A stretch of 64,000 nt of DNA. Source: Cyclina sinensis (Eukaryota; Mollusca; Bivalvia; Venerida; Veneridae). The translations under genes were made by a program, and so were the position numbers. The DNA is taken from the NCBI GenBank assembly GCA_012932295.1, contig JAAONU010000004.1, positions 13,301,773-13,365,772 of the forward strand. The letters run 5' to 3'. Positions within the stretch are counted from its first letter, which is position 1, and each line of letters starts with the position of its first letter. Positions 1 to 14,050 of the stretch are shown one piece after another. The notes beneath the pieces are model-generated. The model had not been told where the DNA came from, did no database searches, and saw nothing but the letters and a program-made list of their open reading frames with translations.

Positions 1-732
1 GATGAGACATGTTTATTTGAAAACGATTTTTAAATGATTAGACCATCATTTATCATTTTAATAGAATGTACATCGATTTGAACAGAAATTATTCCTCATT
101 GCTTCTCGGCGAACAGCTACGATACACACAATAAATAATTTACTCTAAGGTGACTCTTTCTTTTAAAAGAAAACGACTTATAATTTCCGTAACATTATAA
201 AAATTGTATTTGCGACATTTGAACATAAATGCAGATGCGAGTTCAAAATTCATTAAGTTACAAATGCACATACAAAACCGGCATAATAAAATATAAACGA
301 TCGCAAAAATTATTTCTGTCGCCTGGAATGGATGGTTTGTGTAGCCGAAAAACTTTCATCTGTGGATTAATAACGATATCATCTATCACTTAGCTGTGAT
401 GCATGGTCGAAAAAATATAATGTAATATTTGTGATTGACGGCGTTTTCTGTATATTGAAAAATGAGCGATTGCTGTTGATCGATACAAGTGCTTTATTGC
501 TAAACACTCAATGACATAAAATTCTGCATCTGACATGTTTTATGACATAGCATATTCGAAAGAAAAGATTGCAGATACACTTTCATGTACATTTTCACAG
601 GAAATTGCCCATAACTCTTAAATTTGATAAAGAAATAAAATGTCCGCAACAAAACAACATTATCAATGAATTAATACATTGAAAGGGCAGTAGACTGCAG
701 TTTGTTTCGATAACTGAAATTTGAATATGGTG

Positions 733-1328
733 TTTTTGTGTCGCCCTTTCGAAGAAACGGCAATACATAGGGATCGCTTTGTCCGTCGGTCCGTCCATCA
801 CGAAAACTTAACGTTGGCAATAACTTTGCCATTTCTTTACATTTCCTCATCAAACATTCAAATTATATTGCTTATGACAACAGGGTCGTTAAGATGCCAA
901 AATCTCTAGGTCAAGGTCACATTTGACAGAGTTATGGCCCTTTTTGTACCTGGATTTCGTCACGAAAACTTAACATTGGCTATAACTATGCCATTTGTTA
1001 ATATTTCTTCATCAAACTTTCCAGTTGTAATGCTTACAATTGCATCGCTTACGACATAGGGATCGCCTTTTCCGTCTGTCCGTCAGTCCGTCCGTCACGA
1101 AAACTTAACATTTCTTCATCAAACTTTCATATTATATTACTTATGACAACAGGGCTGTGATTATGCAAAAATCTTTAGGTGAAGATCACATTTAGTTGAG
1201 TTATGCCCCCTTTTGTACTTGGACTACCATGCTGTCTTTTCCAGCAGGCTCTTGTTTACCTTTTTAGTTATTCTAACAAAGTATCCAAGGGCGACACAAG
1301 TCTTCAACTGAACACCCATCTAGTTGTT
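733..1328 (+). mobile_element. Dispersed element of the 'gtgtcgccctttcgaag' family
   Basis: It begins at ttgtgtcgccctttcgaaga and ends at ccaagggcgacacaag...cacccatctagtt. The same head is at 22,468 and the same tail at 23,949-24,034 and 25,083-25,172. Head and tail carry gtgtcgccc / gggcgacac as an inverted pair. It contains the CG-rich stretch 'gtccgtccgtcacg' and no transposase frame, so it is probably a non-autonomous DNA element. It interrupts copy 1 of the triplication. Confidence 0.65.
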
Positions 1329-2249
1329 ATTTTTTTCCAAAAACCTAAGACATACATTAAATATCAGTGCATTCACTCACCAAATGAGATAAATGCTTAA
1401 AATATGAAAATAAAGCACATGTCAACACTCTTAATACATATATTTATGATAAACTTTGGGATACATCAATCTTCATGTTCATTTTTCCATTTTCAGTTTA
1501 AACCTAAACATTAAATTCAAACTTGTTTGGTATATGTTTTTGAAAACATAATAGAGTTATTTTCTGTTATACTTTACTTATAATTTTGCTTTGTTAGTAC
1601 AAACAAACAGTATCATACCAGTGTACTCGAAATTCTTGTATAGTTGATTTTTAGACGTTGTTTAGACTTTTCTTTTAATAATTATTATATTGACATTTCT
1701 ATTTTCAGTCTCCTTTGCAGTGATCTCCCCTTCATGTTTCAGTACAGCTTAAAGCTTGCTTACAGCTATGAACCTATATGTATGAATTTTTAACAAAGTA
1801 TTTTCCCCCTTTTTGTTTAGCTTTAAAAAGAAGTGCATTAATTTGAGAAAGGAAAACAACTTTAAACGTTAACATTTTCTTACGTTATTTTTGGCTATAT
1901 CACATGATATATCGGGTGGCAGGGATCACTTTACTGAAGGGAAGTAACCGATGCGTTAGTTTCTATTTTCAGAGAATTTTAGTTTACGGAAAAAGTTCTT
2001 GGCAGTAAGCGAATGTGAATTATTATTTAACACCGTATTGCAAATACATATGAAAGCAACAAACAGAAATTTGACGATTTATATATAACAAATGATACAC
2101 TTTCAGTAACCTTAGCTTAATTTGATGTCTAGAATTAGGATTCAAAAGATTCCATGTCTTGCCATGTCCATATAGTGATTTTTTGTTCTTAAATCAAATT
2201 CCGGTGTATCTAAGATAGGTTCTTATCATGGGCTTTGTAAAAATAATTA

Positions 2250-2845
2250 CAACTAATATTTAAAAGTAAGAAACATTAAACAATAGTGTCATGATGACCC
2301 TAAATTGCTCACATGACTGCTGCATTGTCATGAATGTATTATGAAAATAAAAGAAAGAACTAAACAATGCTGCATGCAAAGTTTCAAAAGTTTCTGACAA
2401 GGCATTTTTGAAAGATTTGTCAATAGAAGTGTTTGTAAAACACCTGAATCCCTGTGTGGAGTCAGATATAACCCACAGGTAGACAGGACAGGTTAATGAC
2501 AAGAAATTTTTAAAGAGTGTATCGATAAAGTCAATTAAGGGCCTACGTTTTAAAAAATTTGGTAGTGGTATTCTGGGCACTGCTAAATGCCAAATGTCAG
2601 TGCTATATGGGCTTGATGGTTTAAGACAGAAAGATTTTAAAGTTCTAATGTTTAGATGTCATAGCAAGCAGAGACTGCAGGGATGGAAGTTGGTAGAACC
2701 TCACGCAAGGAATATCACTTACAAGTTTAATCAACTTTGACTAGTAAGGGGTTTAGAAGAGATCTTGTTTAAAGCAAACTGTTGACGACGGACCACGGAC
2801 GCAGGGCGATCACAAAAGCTCACAGTGAGCTCGTTGTCAGATTTT
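2250..2845. repeat. Probable dispersed repeat ending in ggacgcagggcgatcac
   Basis: This segment is absent from the equivalent place in copy 2, where the flanking blocks lie only about 520 bp apart. Its end, 'gacgacggaccacggacg' followed by 'agctcacagtgagctc', has the form of other mollusc dispersed repeats. A minus-strand open frame of 106 codons (2260-2580) lies inside but shows no domain, and I treat it as fortuitous. Confidence 0.4.
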
Positions 2846-3762
2846 GATTAAAACAAAACATAGACCTGGTCACAATTTATTGTTTAATTTGTCTGACTGT
2901 ATATTTTTATCTAATTTACTACTAAAACATAAAAATACATTTTTGTATTACAAATATATATAAATATTTTCCTTTAACTCTTCACGTTTGGTTTTAAAAC
3001 TTAACGAATACTTGCAGTTTGGAACTTTTGTACTTTAACTTACTTTTCAATTATGTGTTAAGATTATCAAAGTGTAAAACGTATTATTTCAAATCAGCTG
3101 AGCTTGTCTGGAAAATAAAATATCTTGCAAATTCCTTAGCAAACTACTTAGTATTAAGTTGGGGGGGGGTTATTGTTTTTTTTTCTTGTCTGGACATAGT
3201 CTGTTATTTATTTGTCACAAGTAGACAGTATATATTTTATTCTCTGAAATTCAATTTCAAATATCTTAATAGTTTCTTGCTGTTATATAATGCTTTTACA
3301 CCGGATTCACTGCACAATACCCTTTGTTTCTATCGAAATTATTTGCATAACTAACTTAACTGCATATATCGTACGCTTATCTATGATTTTGAGTGTTTGA
3401 ATCCCGTTGTTCTGTAATCGAGTTTTAAAATTTGTTTCTATTATTTCGCCACATGAACAGGATGAACACAGTTTTCTATACAACACGCGAGGAAAATCAC
3501 TAAAATGCCAAAATTTAATCCTAGAAATGTTTACCTATCAGACTTAACATATTTTCAGTTGGTAAAACTTACGGGGTAAATAACTGGCTTTGTTCAGCCG
3601 ACAGACATTTTCTGTAGATGAATAACTTCTATCATGTATCACTAAGCTGCGAATCATGTCTAGGAAAGTGTATCAATATATTTTGTAGAAGTTAGACTGA
3701 TTACCCTTTGAGATCTGAAATATGCTCATTTAATAAAGCGATGACAAAGACAAATAATTAGT

Positions 3763-4110
3763 GTAGACTGAAAGGCCACCACATATCTGCGGTTCTGTTG
3801 GTATGTTATATATTCAAGTTGTAGACTGAAAGGCTACCACATATATGCGGTTCTGTTGATATGTTATATATACAAGTTGTAGACTGAAAGGCCACCACAT
3901 ATCTGTGGTTCTGTTGGTATGTTATATATACAAGTTGTAGACTGAAAGGTCACCACATATCTGCGGTTCTGTTGATATGTTATATATACAAGTTGTAGAC
4001 TGAAAGGCCACCACATATCTGCGGTTCTGTTGGTATGTTATATATACAAGTTGATGACTGCAAGGCCACCACATATCTGCGATTCTGTTGGTATGTTATA
4101 TATACGAGTC
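3763..4110. repeat. 58-bp tandem repeat, six copies
   Basis: Six head-to-tail units of exactly 58 bp start at 3763, 3821, 3879, 3937, 3995 and 4053, beginning gtagactgaaaggccaccac and ending atatacaagtt. Units differ by one to six substitutions and no indels. The last unit is the most diverged (gatgactgcaagg). Copies 2 and 3 of the large triplication have no such array. Confidence 0.97.
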
Positions 4111-7100
4111 ACACTCAGAAATATAAATTGAAAATATATGAAAGGAAAATGGCATTAAAATTGCATCTATTGAATGAGATCATTTTGATTTCCGTGTCAT
4201 TGTGTGAGATATTACTCATTGATGTTTAAGCAGAATGTACGGTGGAGACTAGTTATTAATACGTTTAAGTTTTGCCTCGCCTCTTGGATCTTCATCTTCA
4301 AATAATTGTTTCAATTCTAAGAAAAAGTAACATAATTATCATTCATTTTGCTGAGTATTTTAAATTCTGATCACCATTTTCTTATTCAAAGCGTCAACTA
4401 AACATAGAATATTGACTGGCATATGACTGGCCAGTGCACTAGAAAATCTTGCTATAAGCCATTTTTGCATTTGCATTGGTACGTATTGTGGATTAAGGTA
4501 TGTAAGAGTAGCTTGAAACACACCTTACATGTTTCACAACAATTAAATTTCAGCTGATAAATTACACAAGAAGTACACTATTTATCATTTTTAAAATTAT
4601 TTTTTTCGATTTGTTCTAAAATGTTATAAAAACATATCAGTTCGCGTTTTATGTTGTAAACTTTCTTGACCTGTGTAAAGAATACGAGTTGATAAAATGC
4701 ATTGATTGGCCTAAAACTCAGACGAATTTAAATTTAAAGATATGGCATACGGTGTAGCAATAAAATGCCTTTTTTGTAGTATTTTCAAGACTTAACACAA
4801 TAGTTGGATTTTAAAAAAATCTTTAATGTAAATGAGAAAAAATATTTCACTTTTAACAGACTTGAATCTTTAAATTGTGGCTACAGAATGTTCTCTAAAA
4901 GCGTCTTAGAAAACTAACCTAAAACATTGCTAGATTAAACCTTTTGAATTTATCACTCAGGCATTCTACTCCTTTGAGCTAGCTGAACCAGAAGAGTGTC
5001 CGAGATAAATTGTATTTTCTGTTGTAAGGAAGTGCTTGATTGCCGTTCATTTAATTTTTAATTTGCATACCAAGTATGTGCTTATTAATTGGCAGTTTGC
5101 GTTTTTGGTCTCTAATACTTTATTAAACAAGATAAACATATCTTGCAAATCTTTAGTGGGTTCGCCGACCGAACGTTTACCATTGTTTACAGAGTATAAA
5201 ATAAACTTAGCATCTGATGTGATGGTTAGAAAAGAAACATTTCTACCGAATTCCTTTTACAAGCAGACATTTCCTTATCCGTTAATTACCATAAAACTGA
5301 TCGGAGTCTGTACTAGGATAATTTCAACATTAGACAAACTTCTTGCTGTTTGTTGTACAAATATGCATTTCCTTCTCAAATATTAACATCATTGGTGACA
5401 TTTCAGCTTATTATTTGTTCTGCCCACCTGCGGCTTCAGACCTGATTATAGAGAGCTGTATATACAATACTTCAGATAGTCTTTATCTTAACTACAGAAG
5501 TATAAATGTTTTTAGAATAATAGCAAATCTCTGATCTTTGTTTCATACTTTCAATTATCCATTTGAATTTAAAATCTTAAACAATTTTGTAGGTTTATTT
5601 CATTTTAATATTCACTAAAACTTACGATTTTTTATGCATACCGAACTGTAGAGTTCAACTATTTCATTCCAAGATCTCGACATTATTATATTCATTTATC
5701 ATTTAGTTTTGTCTTGTCTCGACATAGGCGGTGATCATTTATTACAAGTAGAAAGAGCATATTTGCTTCCCCGAAATTCTTTGAATTTCTAGCATCTTAT
5801 TACTAGAAACTTGCCATGTTATGTCCATAGTCGTTTAGTTCCTTGTCAATTAAAGTCGTCAAGTTACTTCAGTTTTACTTAGCACAATGTGTGGTAAGTA
5901 GTTAATTACCATCGTAGGTCCCATTAAGTTCTAGGAACATAAAATACTCCCACATAAAATAACTTATTCCTATTATGTTTGTGTTTCCCTTTGCAACAAC
6001 TTTAATATTACTTAAATGATCATATTACCAGAAATGCAGATGTACGTGTAAATGTGAAATTCAAGTGCCATCGGATTTCCAACTGGTCTGCAAATCTAAT
6101 AACAATACAAAACAGAACGAGTGCAAAGACATTTTCTTTGCATCTGGCAAAGAATAATATTATATATTTGACTTGGTAAGGTATTTACATACCCTGCAAA
6201 TCATATTAAGGCAAAATGTAATTCTTTTCGTTTAAAACTAGTCTTTGACTTTCCTTTTATGATAGAAGTACGAAATTATGTTAGTAACTTTGGCTTTGTT
6301 TAAATGACCTACTTTTCTCTATGGAACTTTACCTACTTTACTCTTCGGATTAATGACGACATCCTCTCTCATTCAAATTTTGATGATTTTTCTGGAATTG
6401 TGACAGTATATTTAATTGTTGTAATCATTTTCTGTATATTAGAAAAAGACTGATTACTGTTGATTGATACAATGGCTAGATCAAACATCACTCATGATAT
6501 TCTTTATCTGACATGTTTTCAGACAATGATATATTTTGGTCCAAATATGTAAAGGCTATTTACTTTCCTGCGGCACTATAACTAGCAACTCCTTGATAGC
6601 GTAAACAGGATTCCCCTCAAACAACACATGTGACTGAAGTATGTCAGACATTACACTATGGTCTATGCACATCCCTTGATTTCTAACGTACACAGAGAAA
6701 AATAGATATAGGCTTGATGCAGCCAGTTTAAACGTCAGAGAATGTATGTCTTAATGAAAAATAACAATAGAGACTTTATCTTTTATGTTCGTATCGAATA
6801 AAACTTTACTATTTAAATTTGTCTCAATTATTTGTCTTATTGGAGACATATTATTTACCTTATATTGGAAAGTTATATAAATATGTAAGTATGTGTAAGT
6901 CTAACTTGACACAAGTTTCAAATCATTATTTGACGTCCTCAACTCTGTGATGGTTTAAGCATATAGAAAATGTTGAAGCAGAGATAGCCTGTCACAATGA
7001 ATATGCTGTTTCTTTAGCTAGGTCTGATTTCTTATCAATGTTTCCAGGATATTACAAAAACAGTCAAGAACCTGCCTGACTATTCAACAGGTCTCGATTG

Positions 7101-7570
7101 CTATATAACCGCAATGATTCATGAAAATCAACTAAGCAGTCAACAAGTGCGAATGCTTGAGCTCCATTATGTATCTTAATTTTGAATTCGCCAGACAAAA
7201 ACAGAAACCATTGTAAATTAACATTAACATGAGTGAGTCCATTTGATCACATTATAAATTATCATTCTTTTACACTTCACTATCTGGATTATTCTTAATC
7301 AACATTGGGTCAGATACAACGCCACATATTAAAACAACCAACATTAAATTACACTTAGCCACACCGTTCAGAATAGCCTATATCCCGAAAGGCTTTTTAT
7401 TTATTTGTCTAACTGCTTTATAAGTTGAACTATACATCGTACTTTAAATTTACATCATTTGTCTCGGGTATACAGTGCATATTTGATTCCCCAGAATAAG
7501 ATTTCTGTATCCTAATGATTACTTGATGCACTATTGTGTCTCTGTTGGTTTTTGTTTAAATAAGAAAACT
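4111..7570. other. Gene-free part of copy 1
   Basis: Only triplication-derived sequence is seen here. Open frames (for example 5036-5386, 116 codons) are AT-rich, lack domains, and are not kept open in the homologous stretch of copy 3 near 27,490-27,930. Confidence 0.6.
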
Positions 7571-7571
7571 G

Positions 7572-7803
7572 AAGTGCTTCCTATTCTAAATGCAGTCAGA
7601 TAATTACCTTAAGAGGTCAGGGTGAGGACGGGACTTACCAACGGTGCTAACTGCAGTCACGTCTGTTCACAATGGCGTCTCGGTTAATCTGCCCAGGGAC
7701 TTCTTCCCGCCAATCTCACCACACACCGGAAGTAGGTATCTGGATACTAAATTCTTACCTACCTTAGGTACATTACCACTAAAAGTACCGTCGTCACAAC
7801 AAA
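7572..7803. mobile_element. ~230-bp insertion specific to copy 1
   Basis: Copy 2 reads 'aagaaaactatggagttgat' without interruption at 15,636. Copy 1 has the left part at 7,562 and the right part ('aaaactatggggttgat') at 7,801, with about 230 bp between. The insert is more GC-rich than its surroundings and includes a 60-codon open frame without a recognisable domain. It could be a SINE-like or retrocopied fragment. Its family is unknown to me. Confidence 0.5.
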
Positions 7804-10800
7804 ACTATGGGGTTGATTTCGTGTGAAGAAAATTAATTATTCAACCCATTTCATTCAACAAATGCATGGCAAGTTATAAGTAAGAGTCTATAAGTGTACA
7901 TCATTTTATTTAGTTAGTATATTGAAACTTAAGAACTACTCCTGTATAAAAAAAAACGTATCCCTTGTCTGCTTTCCTTTGCCACCTTATTTATTATGTC
8001 TAACATCTTTTTTTATATTAATATATTTAGGTCCAAATATCTTATTATTATTTTCCTTCACTTCGATAAGATTATCACTCGAAACTCCTCAATAGTCTTC
8101 AAATGAAGCATAAAAAACAAGACCTCAAGTTACAAAAATTATACTGACAGTACAGAGCTTTTGATATTTTAAGTACTACGATTTGAAAATTAAGGACGGA
8201 CACAAGTCTTGACTTACTCATTTAAAAAGTCACATATTGTCTGTTTTTATGAAACCAACACATACTGTAATTTCGTATACTAAAAGCATCAAGGTCTACA
8301 CTATAAAAATCAATAAAGGCTTTAAACATAAGTTTAACCTTTCACATTTTCAAAATTCATCATTTACGTTGTCTGCTACAACGTTTTTAACTATTTATGA
8401 GAGTTAATAATAATCTTCAGAATAATTGAAAACATTTTAATGAGCGATTCAAACAAGAAATTAATACCATTTCAAATAATTTAAAGCCATTTTAAAAGAA
8501 ACGGCCTTGGAAAATTGGTAACTGTCATTGGAGTTTGAGTTAATTACTGTCTGAGACATTGAACCTATCGAAATGCGCGAGAGAAACTTTCCAGGAAGAG
8601 AATTTGCACGGTTTTGAATTATATATTCCGGGATTTGAAATTCTGAGTAATATGTCTGCTTCGAAAAATGCAAAGTAATCTTTTTCAGTGCAAACGTATG
8701 TCTAAGTCTTACGTAAAAACAACATGTTTTATTGTAATTTGAGTTATTTTACCTGAATAACTCTGTTCTGTCGTGATTTGAACATTGATAAAAATGTAAC
8801 GATAGGATGAAGAGTATGTCAAAGGAAACACGCTTCATGCTTTTTGCTTTTAAGAGAGCGGGCGAAGAAAGGTGCAGCATATGTCTTCTCAAATTTGTAT
8901 ATAGTCGAGTTGAATCCTGCTTATCTACTGTGGTGTTAACAAGTGCGAATGCTTGACTTCACTATCAAGCTTAAAATTTGAAAATGCCAAACAGTAACAT
9001 AATTTTGACCGTTAAAAACATTAACAATAGTTTTGGAAATGTTTCTCGGTAATTCTACTAAACTGTCACTCCTTAGTTAAAATACTGCATGTCGACGCTT
9101 AAGAACTCTGCATTCTTTTCAGATGTATCTATATCCTGACGGGCTACTTATTTAATGTATCACTGTACTGTATACTGTTCTATGGATAGTAACTTGAAAA
9201 GGTTGACAAATAATGTAACTTTAGGCAAAATGTTATGCCGTTTATTTTTCAAACGTACATGAGTTCACAAAACATTAATTTTCCGAACACTTCTGATGAC
9301 CTTACAGTTCCCTAATCTGTTTCCCCGAACAAACTGAATATATTCGATCAAATTGACCTCACAACATAAAAACTTCGATTTTGGTAATTATCTATTTTAT
9401 TTTATTTCCAAAATATCTTCATATCCTACAATCTTGGTAGTGTGTTTTAGACATATTTGTCGACCTTGTCGTCTTTAATGCATATTTTGGGCCCATGGCG
9501 GATCATTCTTCGGCAATCGTATTGAACTGATTGAGGAAAAAAGGAACTGGATATGTGGCTCCATACACTGACATAAAACTTGTCATTTGCTTGTAAAATA
9601 TTAGTTTGTGTATCTAAATCGTTGGTATTTCCTATTATAACATACTTCTCTGTTTAATTTCACAAAAGCAATCATTGCTTGTTTCAAAATGTGTCAATCA
9701 GTGCCTTGTTCTACGTAAGATTTCGTGTTAACTGAACATGAAACAATATGCAATTATAGATATCACATAACGCAGTTTTTAAACTACAATTCAAAAATGC
9801 CACTTCGTCTGAAAGGATGATTGCTGAAAAACGTGCAAAGGTGAATAGTATCGAGCGTGGATCAGAATTTACTAGATCTTTTCTATCGAGTTTTGATTTG
9901 AGAAAAAGATTCAAGTACGTGTTTTCTATTTTGGCATATTTTATTTAGTTGTATTTATTTTTCTACTAAAGAAAAAGGCATTTTGTGTCCTTAAGAATGT
10001 ACTGCGTTTATATATTAGTCTAAATTTTCTGAAATATTTGCATGTACTGTACAGTTCCCTACATTTTGCATTGACACTTCCCGTTTATGATTTTAGAGTA
10101 TAAGACAAAAAGTTCAAAGCAAGCGACAGTTAATTATTAATGTCCGTCACGTGATCAGTATTTTTTTTAAACGCGCTAAACTGATGTTTCTAAATTATGT
10201 GCAAAATGAAAAATGAAAAAAATGAACATTAAACATCATTCACAAGTAATTTCAAAAGTACGCATTCAGTTGGTTTCCTTTTCAGTTCGGTTTTGATCAT
10301 TACTCGTATCAGTATAACAAATGTATCTGTATATATTATGTGAACTTATATGTAGATTCGAGTTCAGAAATTTCTCGAGTTACGACTTTGCATGCAAAAT
10401 ACACAAGAATAAATAATAAAAACGAATGCACATATTTATTCTTTGCATCTGGAATGCCTGTATTGATATTATCTATCACTAATATGTGATGCATGATCGA
10501 AAAGTATAATATTTTCTTTTATGACTGACGTTACCATTTTCTGTTCATTGAAAAATGAGTGACTACCGTTGATCGATAAAAGACTAAGTGTCTTCACTCG
10601 AAATGCTCATGTAATTCTGTATCCAACATGATGTGTGACAGTGTCAATATATCAATCGGATGTTTTTTTTTTTCAAATATACATAAATCTATAATCTGAA
10701 CTCTTCAAGTTATATTTAAAAGCCAAAGGGTAATTGATACTCTTGATGTTCCTTTGAAATTTTGGACTTTAATTTATTTGTTCAAGTAACATCCCCTGGC

Positions 10801-13800
10801 TGTCGAAGTGCAAAAATGTATTTTAAAAAAATAATAAAAAAAATATTTTAACCTATAGGATAGTCTGGAATAGAAAATCACTTGTAAGTTTCATTGAAAA
10901 CTATTTAGCGTAAAGTTTTATCTCGTCTCGACAAAAACTGTGATTTATTAGCCTCAGTGGCACAGGAAATATTCATTCTCCGAAATTCAATTTCAAGCAT
11001 CTTGAAAATCCATGTTGTAATATAAAAATGCTTTTATTTGTTTTCCTTCCTTCATTTCCTTCATTTACACCAGATTTGTCGCATAAAATTCTAGCGTAGT
11101 TATTATTCAGATATTAGTAGTTTTCTTCTATTATTTATGGAAAATGTCAAATGTGTTATCTACAAAATTCATCTGAAACAACAGTTTTGCCTGTCTATAT
11201 TATCTGCGAAACTCACTTAAATGTTTATGTAATATGCAAATCTGATATTATGAGAATTTGAATCCCATTGATTTGTAATCGATCTCTCAAATTTGTTCCT
11301 GAAATGTCGCCAGTACATGAACAGGGTGTACAAAAAGTTCTCTACAGCACGCGACTTAAAATCACTACAATGCCTGGATTTGATTGTGTGAATATTTACA
11401 TATCAGACTTAGTACCTAATTTGTTGTCACTTACAAGATAAATTACTGACTTTGTTTAGCCGACCGACATTTCTGTAGATTAATAACAACTATCAACTAT
11501 TTCTAAGCTGCGAATCATGCCATGGGAAATGTATCAATATCTTTTGTGATTGCTGCAATTATTTTCTTTATATAAGTAAAAGACCGATTGCCGTTGGTCG
11601 AAACAAGGTCTAACTCATACATCACTCAACATTTCTGTACTTGACATGTTACATGACAATGATAAATATATTCCCGCTTGTACATTGGGGGTTTCCACTA
11701 TGTGTTATATTAACAATAAGAAGTCTTTTATAAGACTTAAATATGAAATTGAAAAAAAGAAAAGGCAAGGATAAGATTGATGTTTGCTACCACGTAAGTG
11801 ATGCTCCGTTGAAATATATATAAAACCTATATTCAGGAAATATAAGATGACAATGATGGAAAGGAATATGGTTGTAAAATATTTTATTTACTTGGTGAAT
11901 TGTTCAAGAAAATAGGAAAACATCTTTGTCAACTTCACAACAATAATGTTAGAGTAAAATGTGTCGTGTATAGGTAAAGGAGTAAAATTGGTGATGGAAT
12001 ATTTATAAATTAGATTTAAAGATCCAGTCACAATTGTGCTTCTAATGAGCATCTAAATTTATAGAAAGACACTGAACATTCATATATTTGTAATAAATTG
12101 AGATCTGCTTGTGAGCACGCAGGTGGTCGTAGCTTCTTTTTATTTAGTTGATGTATCACCGTTTGTCCTTCCTGCAGATTTTCAGATATGGGATTGTATT
12201 TAAGTGTTTTAATTATGGGAATGTTCATCAGAAGCATGCTCGTAACACGTTTATAAATCCTGTAATATTCTAGTATATTATATCTTTTTTATCTCTTAAA
12301 TTTTACAGTTCTTATGCAAGATACAAACCATGGGAATTTTATGCACGATGCACGGTCCTTTCTCAAACATATCACCTTTATTTAAACACGTTTTGTCGCT
12401 ACTGTTAGGTAGATGAAATAATTGTCATTTCTGAAAATAGAAATAGATCATTCATTTATCGATGGATACAAAAAGATTGTATTCTGACTGCGGTTTTGAA
12501 ACTTTATTTACTAATTCAAACTGTAAGGTGAATTTATTGCATCGATAAAATGATTTTCTTACGTGTCATTGTTGCGCCTGTTTTACACTACACCGTATAT
12601 TTATTCAGAAGAATTAAAATCTACTTGATCAATACATAAGATCTAGTCTTTGACAAGTAGTTATGATCTATTCTAGATTTCCTATTTTACATCATTTCTC
12701 TGAAGTATAGAACGGCTACACGTGATCGTTCAGCAGAATAAAAATCGAAGCAACTGTTAACACGAATCACATTTTGCTGCCACAACATTTGTCCAAGTAA
12801 CATCCTGTAGTATAAACTTTGAAAGGCATCTTTTTGTCAGATACAGAACTTCATTTTATAATTCATATTTTATCACTTTGTTTGTTTTCAGTATGTCGTA
12901 TTTAGGAAGTCAATGGTTCCGTCTATTTTTGTTCTTCAGTACATTTATTCAATTATTGATTTATGTCAACAAAGAACACAAAGTGTACACCAATAAAATG
13001 CTGAAAGACAAAGATAAAAACACTGCTTTAATATTGACCATTGTTGACATATTTTAGACAGAGAAATCCTGAGTTGTTCCTGTATCGATCAAAAGAAATC
13101 ATTTCTTTATAGATAAAGACAATGGTGGAAACATTTATACGATACTTTCTACAATATGCACTTCAGCTGAATCGTTATATCCGGAGATATAAGTAATTCA
13201 GATGAGCAGGCAGCTTGTTTCTTACCCACGAATAGAAGTATACCTTAAATCTTTTCTTTAATTTCTTTTGATTCGCAGTTGAAAAAACATTCTCAAACAT
13301 TTGTGTATTTCAATTGCACTAAAATTTACGATTTCGAATGATTACAGGACTTTAATTTTACAATTTTTTTTCAAGAGAGAGAGCAGTTCCTGCACATAAG
13401 AAAAAAATGACTTGTTACATCTGCATCAGTGTATTCATTTATCGTTTAGTTTTATCTTGTCTCGACATACGCGGTGATTTGTTACAAACAGACAGTGCAT
13501 ATTTGCTTCCCTGAAATTCAATTTCCAGAATCTTTTACTAGTTGCAATATTATGTGTTTGGTCGTTTTCATTTCATCAGACAACCTGTGGAACTGGGGTT
13601 TTGTCAAGTAATGCCAAGTTAACGATGTTTGTCAACTCATTTCGCCTAATAGAATGTGTGATATGTGGTAAATAACAATTGCAAGTTTACATGGCTCTTC
13701 TAATTAAGTACATTGAAACAAAATACTTACTTCCACACAAAAATAATTTATCCTTTTTTTGTTTTCCTTTGAAAACGGTTTTTTCAGTTTTATATTATTC

Positions 13801-14050
13801 TATTGCTAGATATGCAGATGTATGTTTAGAGGTGAACTTTAAGTGTCATCGGATTTCTAGTTTGTAAAGACACTTTCTTTTCATTGGGCAATGTATAGAA
13901 TAATATTTTTGACTTGGTAAGATATTTATTAATCCAAGAAATCACAGTAAACCAAAATGCAATTCTTCTCGTTAAAGATTTAAATGTTCGACTTGGCTAT
14001 TATTTTAGAAGTACGAGTATACTTTAGTGACTCTGGTTTGTTTAGTTAAC

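Larger units (their letters stand above)
1..9990. repeat. Copy 1 of a diverged ~10-kb tandem triplication
   Basis: This non-coding block matches two later blocks in the same order and orientation. Anchors in copies 1/2/3 are: 'gagttcaaaattcat' block 237/10358/20877; 'gtctggaata' block 3107/10862/25216; 'tttgtaatcga' block 3412/11270/25616; 'gtctcgacata' block 5717/13460/28270; 'gacattgaacct' block 8551/16697/30932; 'cctgacgggcta' block 9134/17308/31645. Similarity is interrupted by many small indels and no reading frame is shared between copies, so it looks non-coding. The block probably starts before the window. No exon was recognised in it. Boundaries are approximate because a tandem array can be phased anywhere. 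Confidence 0.75.

Noticed and set aside
2260..2580. 106-codon minus-strand frame
   Set aside because: Inside a probable dispersed repeat; no domain or splice context.
5036..5386. 116-codon open frame
   Set aside because: AT-rich, no domain, and the homologous segment of copy 3 does not keep the frame.
5700..5790. Conserved block of the triplication as a repeated exon
   Set aside because: Copies differ by indels not in multiples of three and no shared frame survives on either strand.
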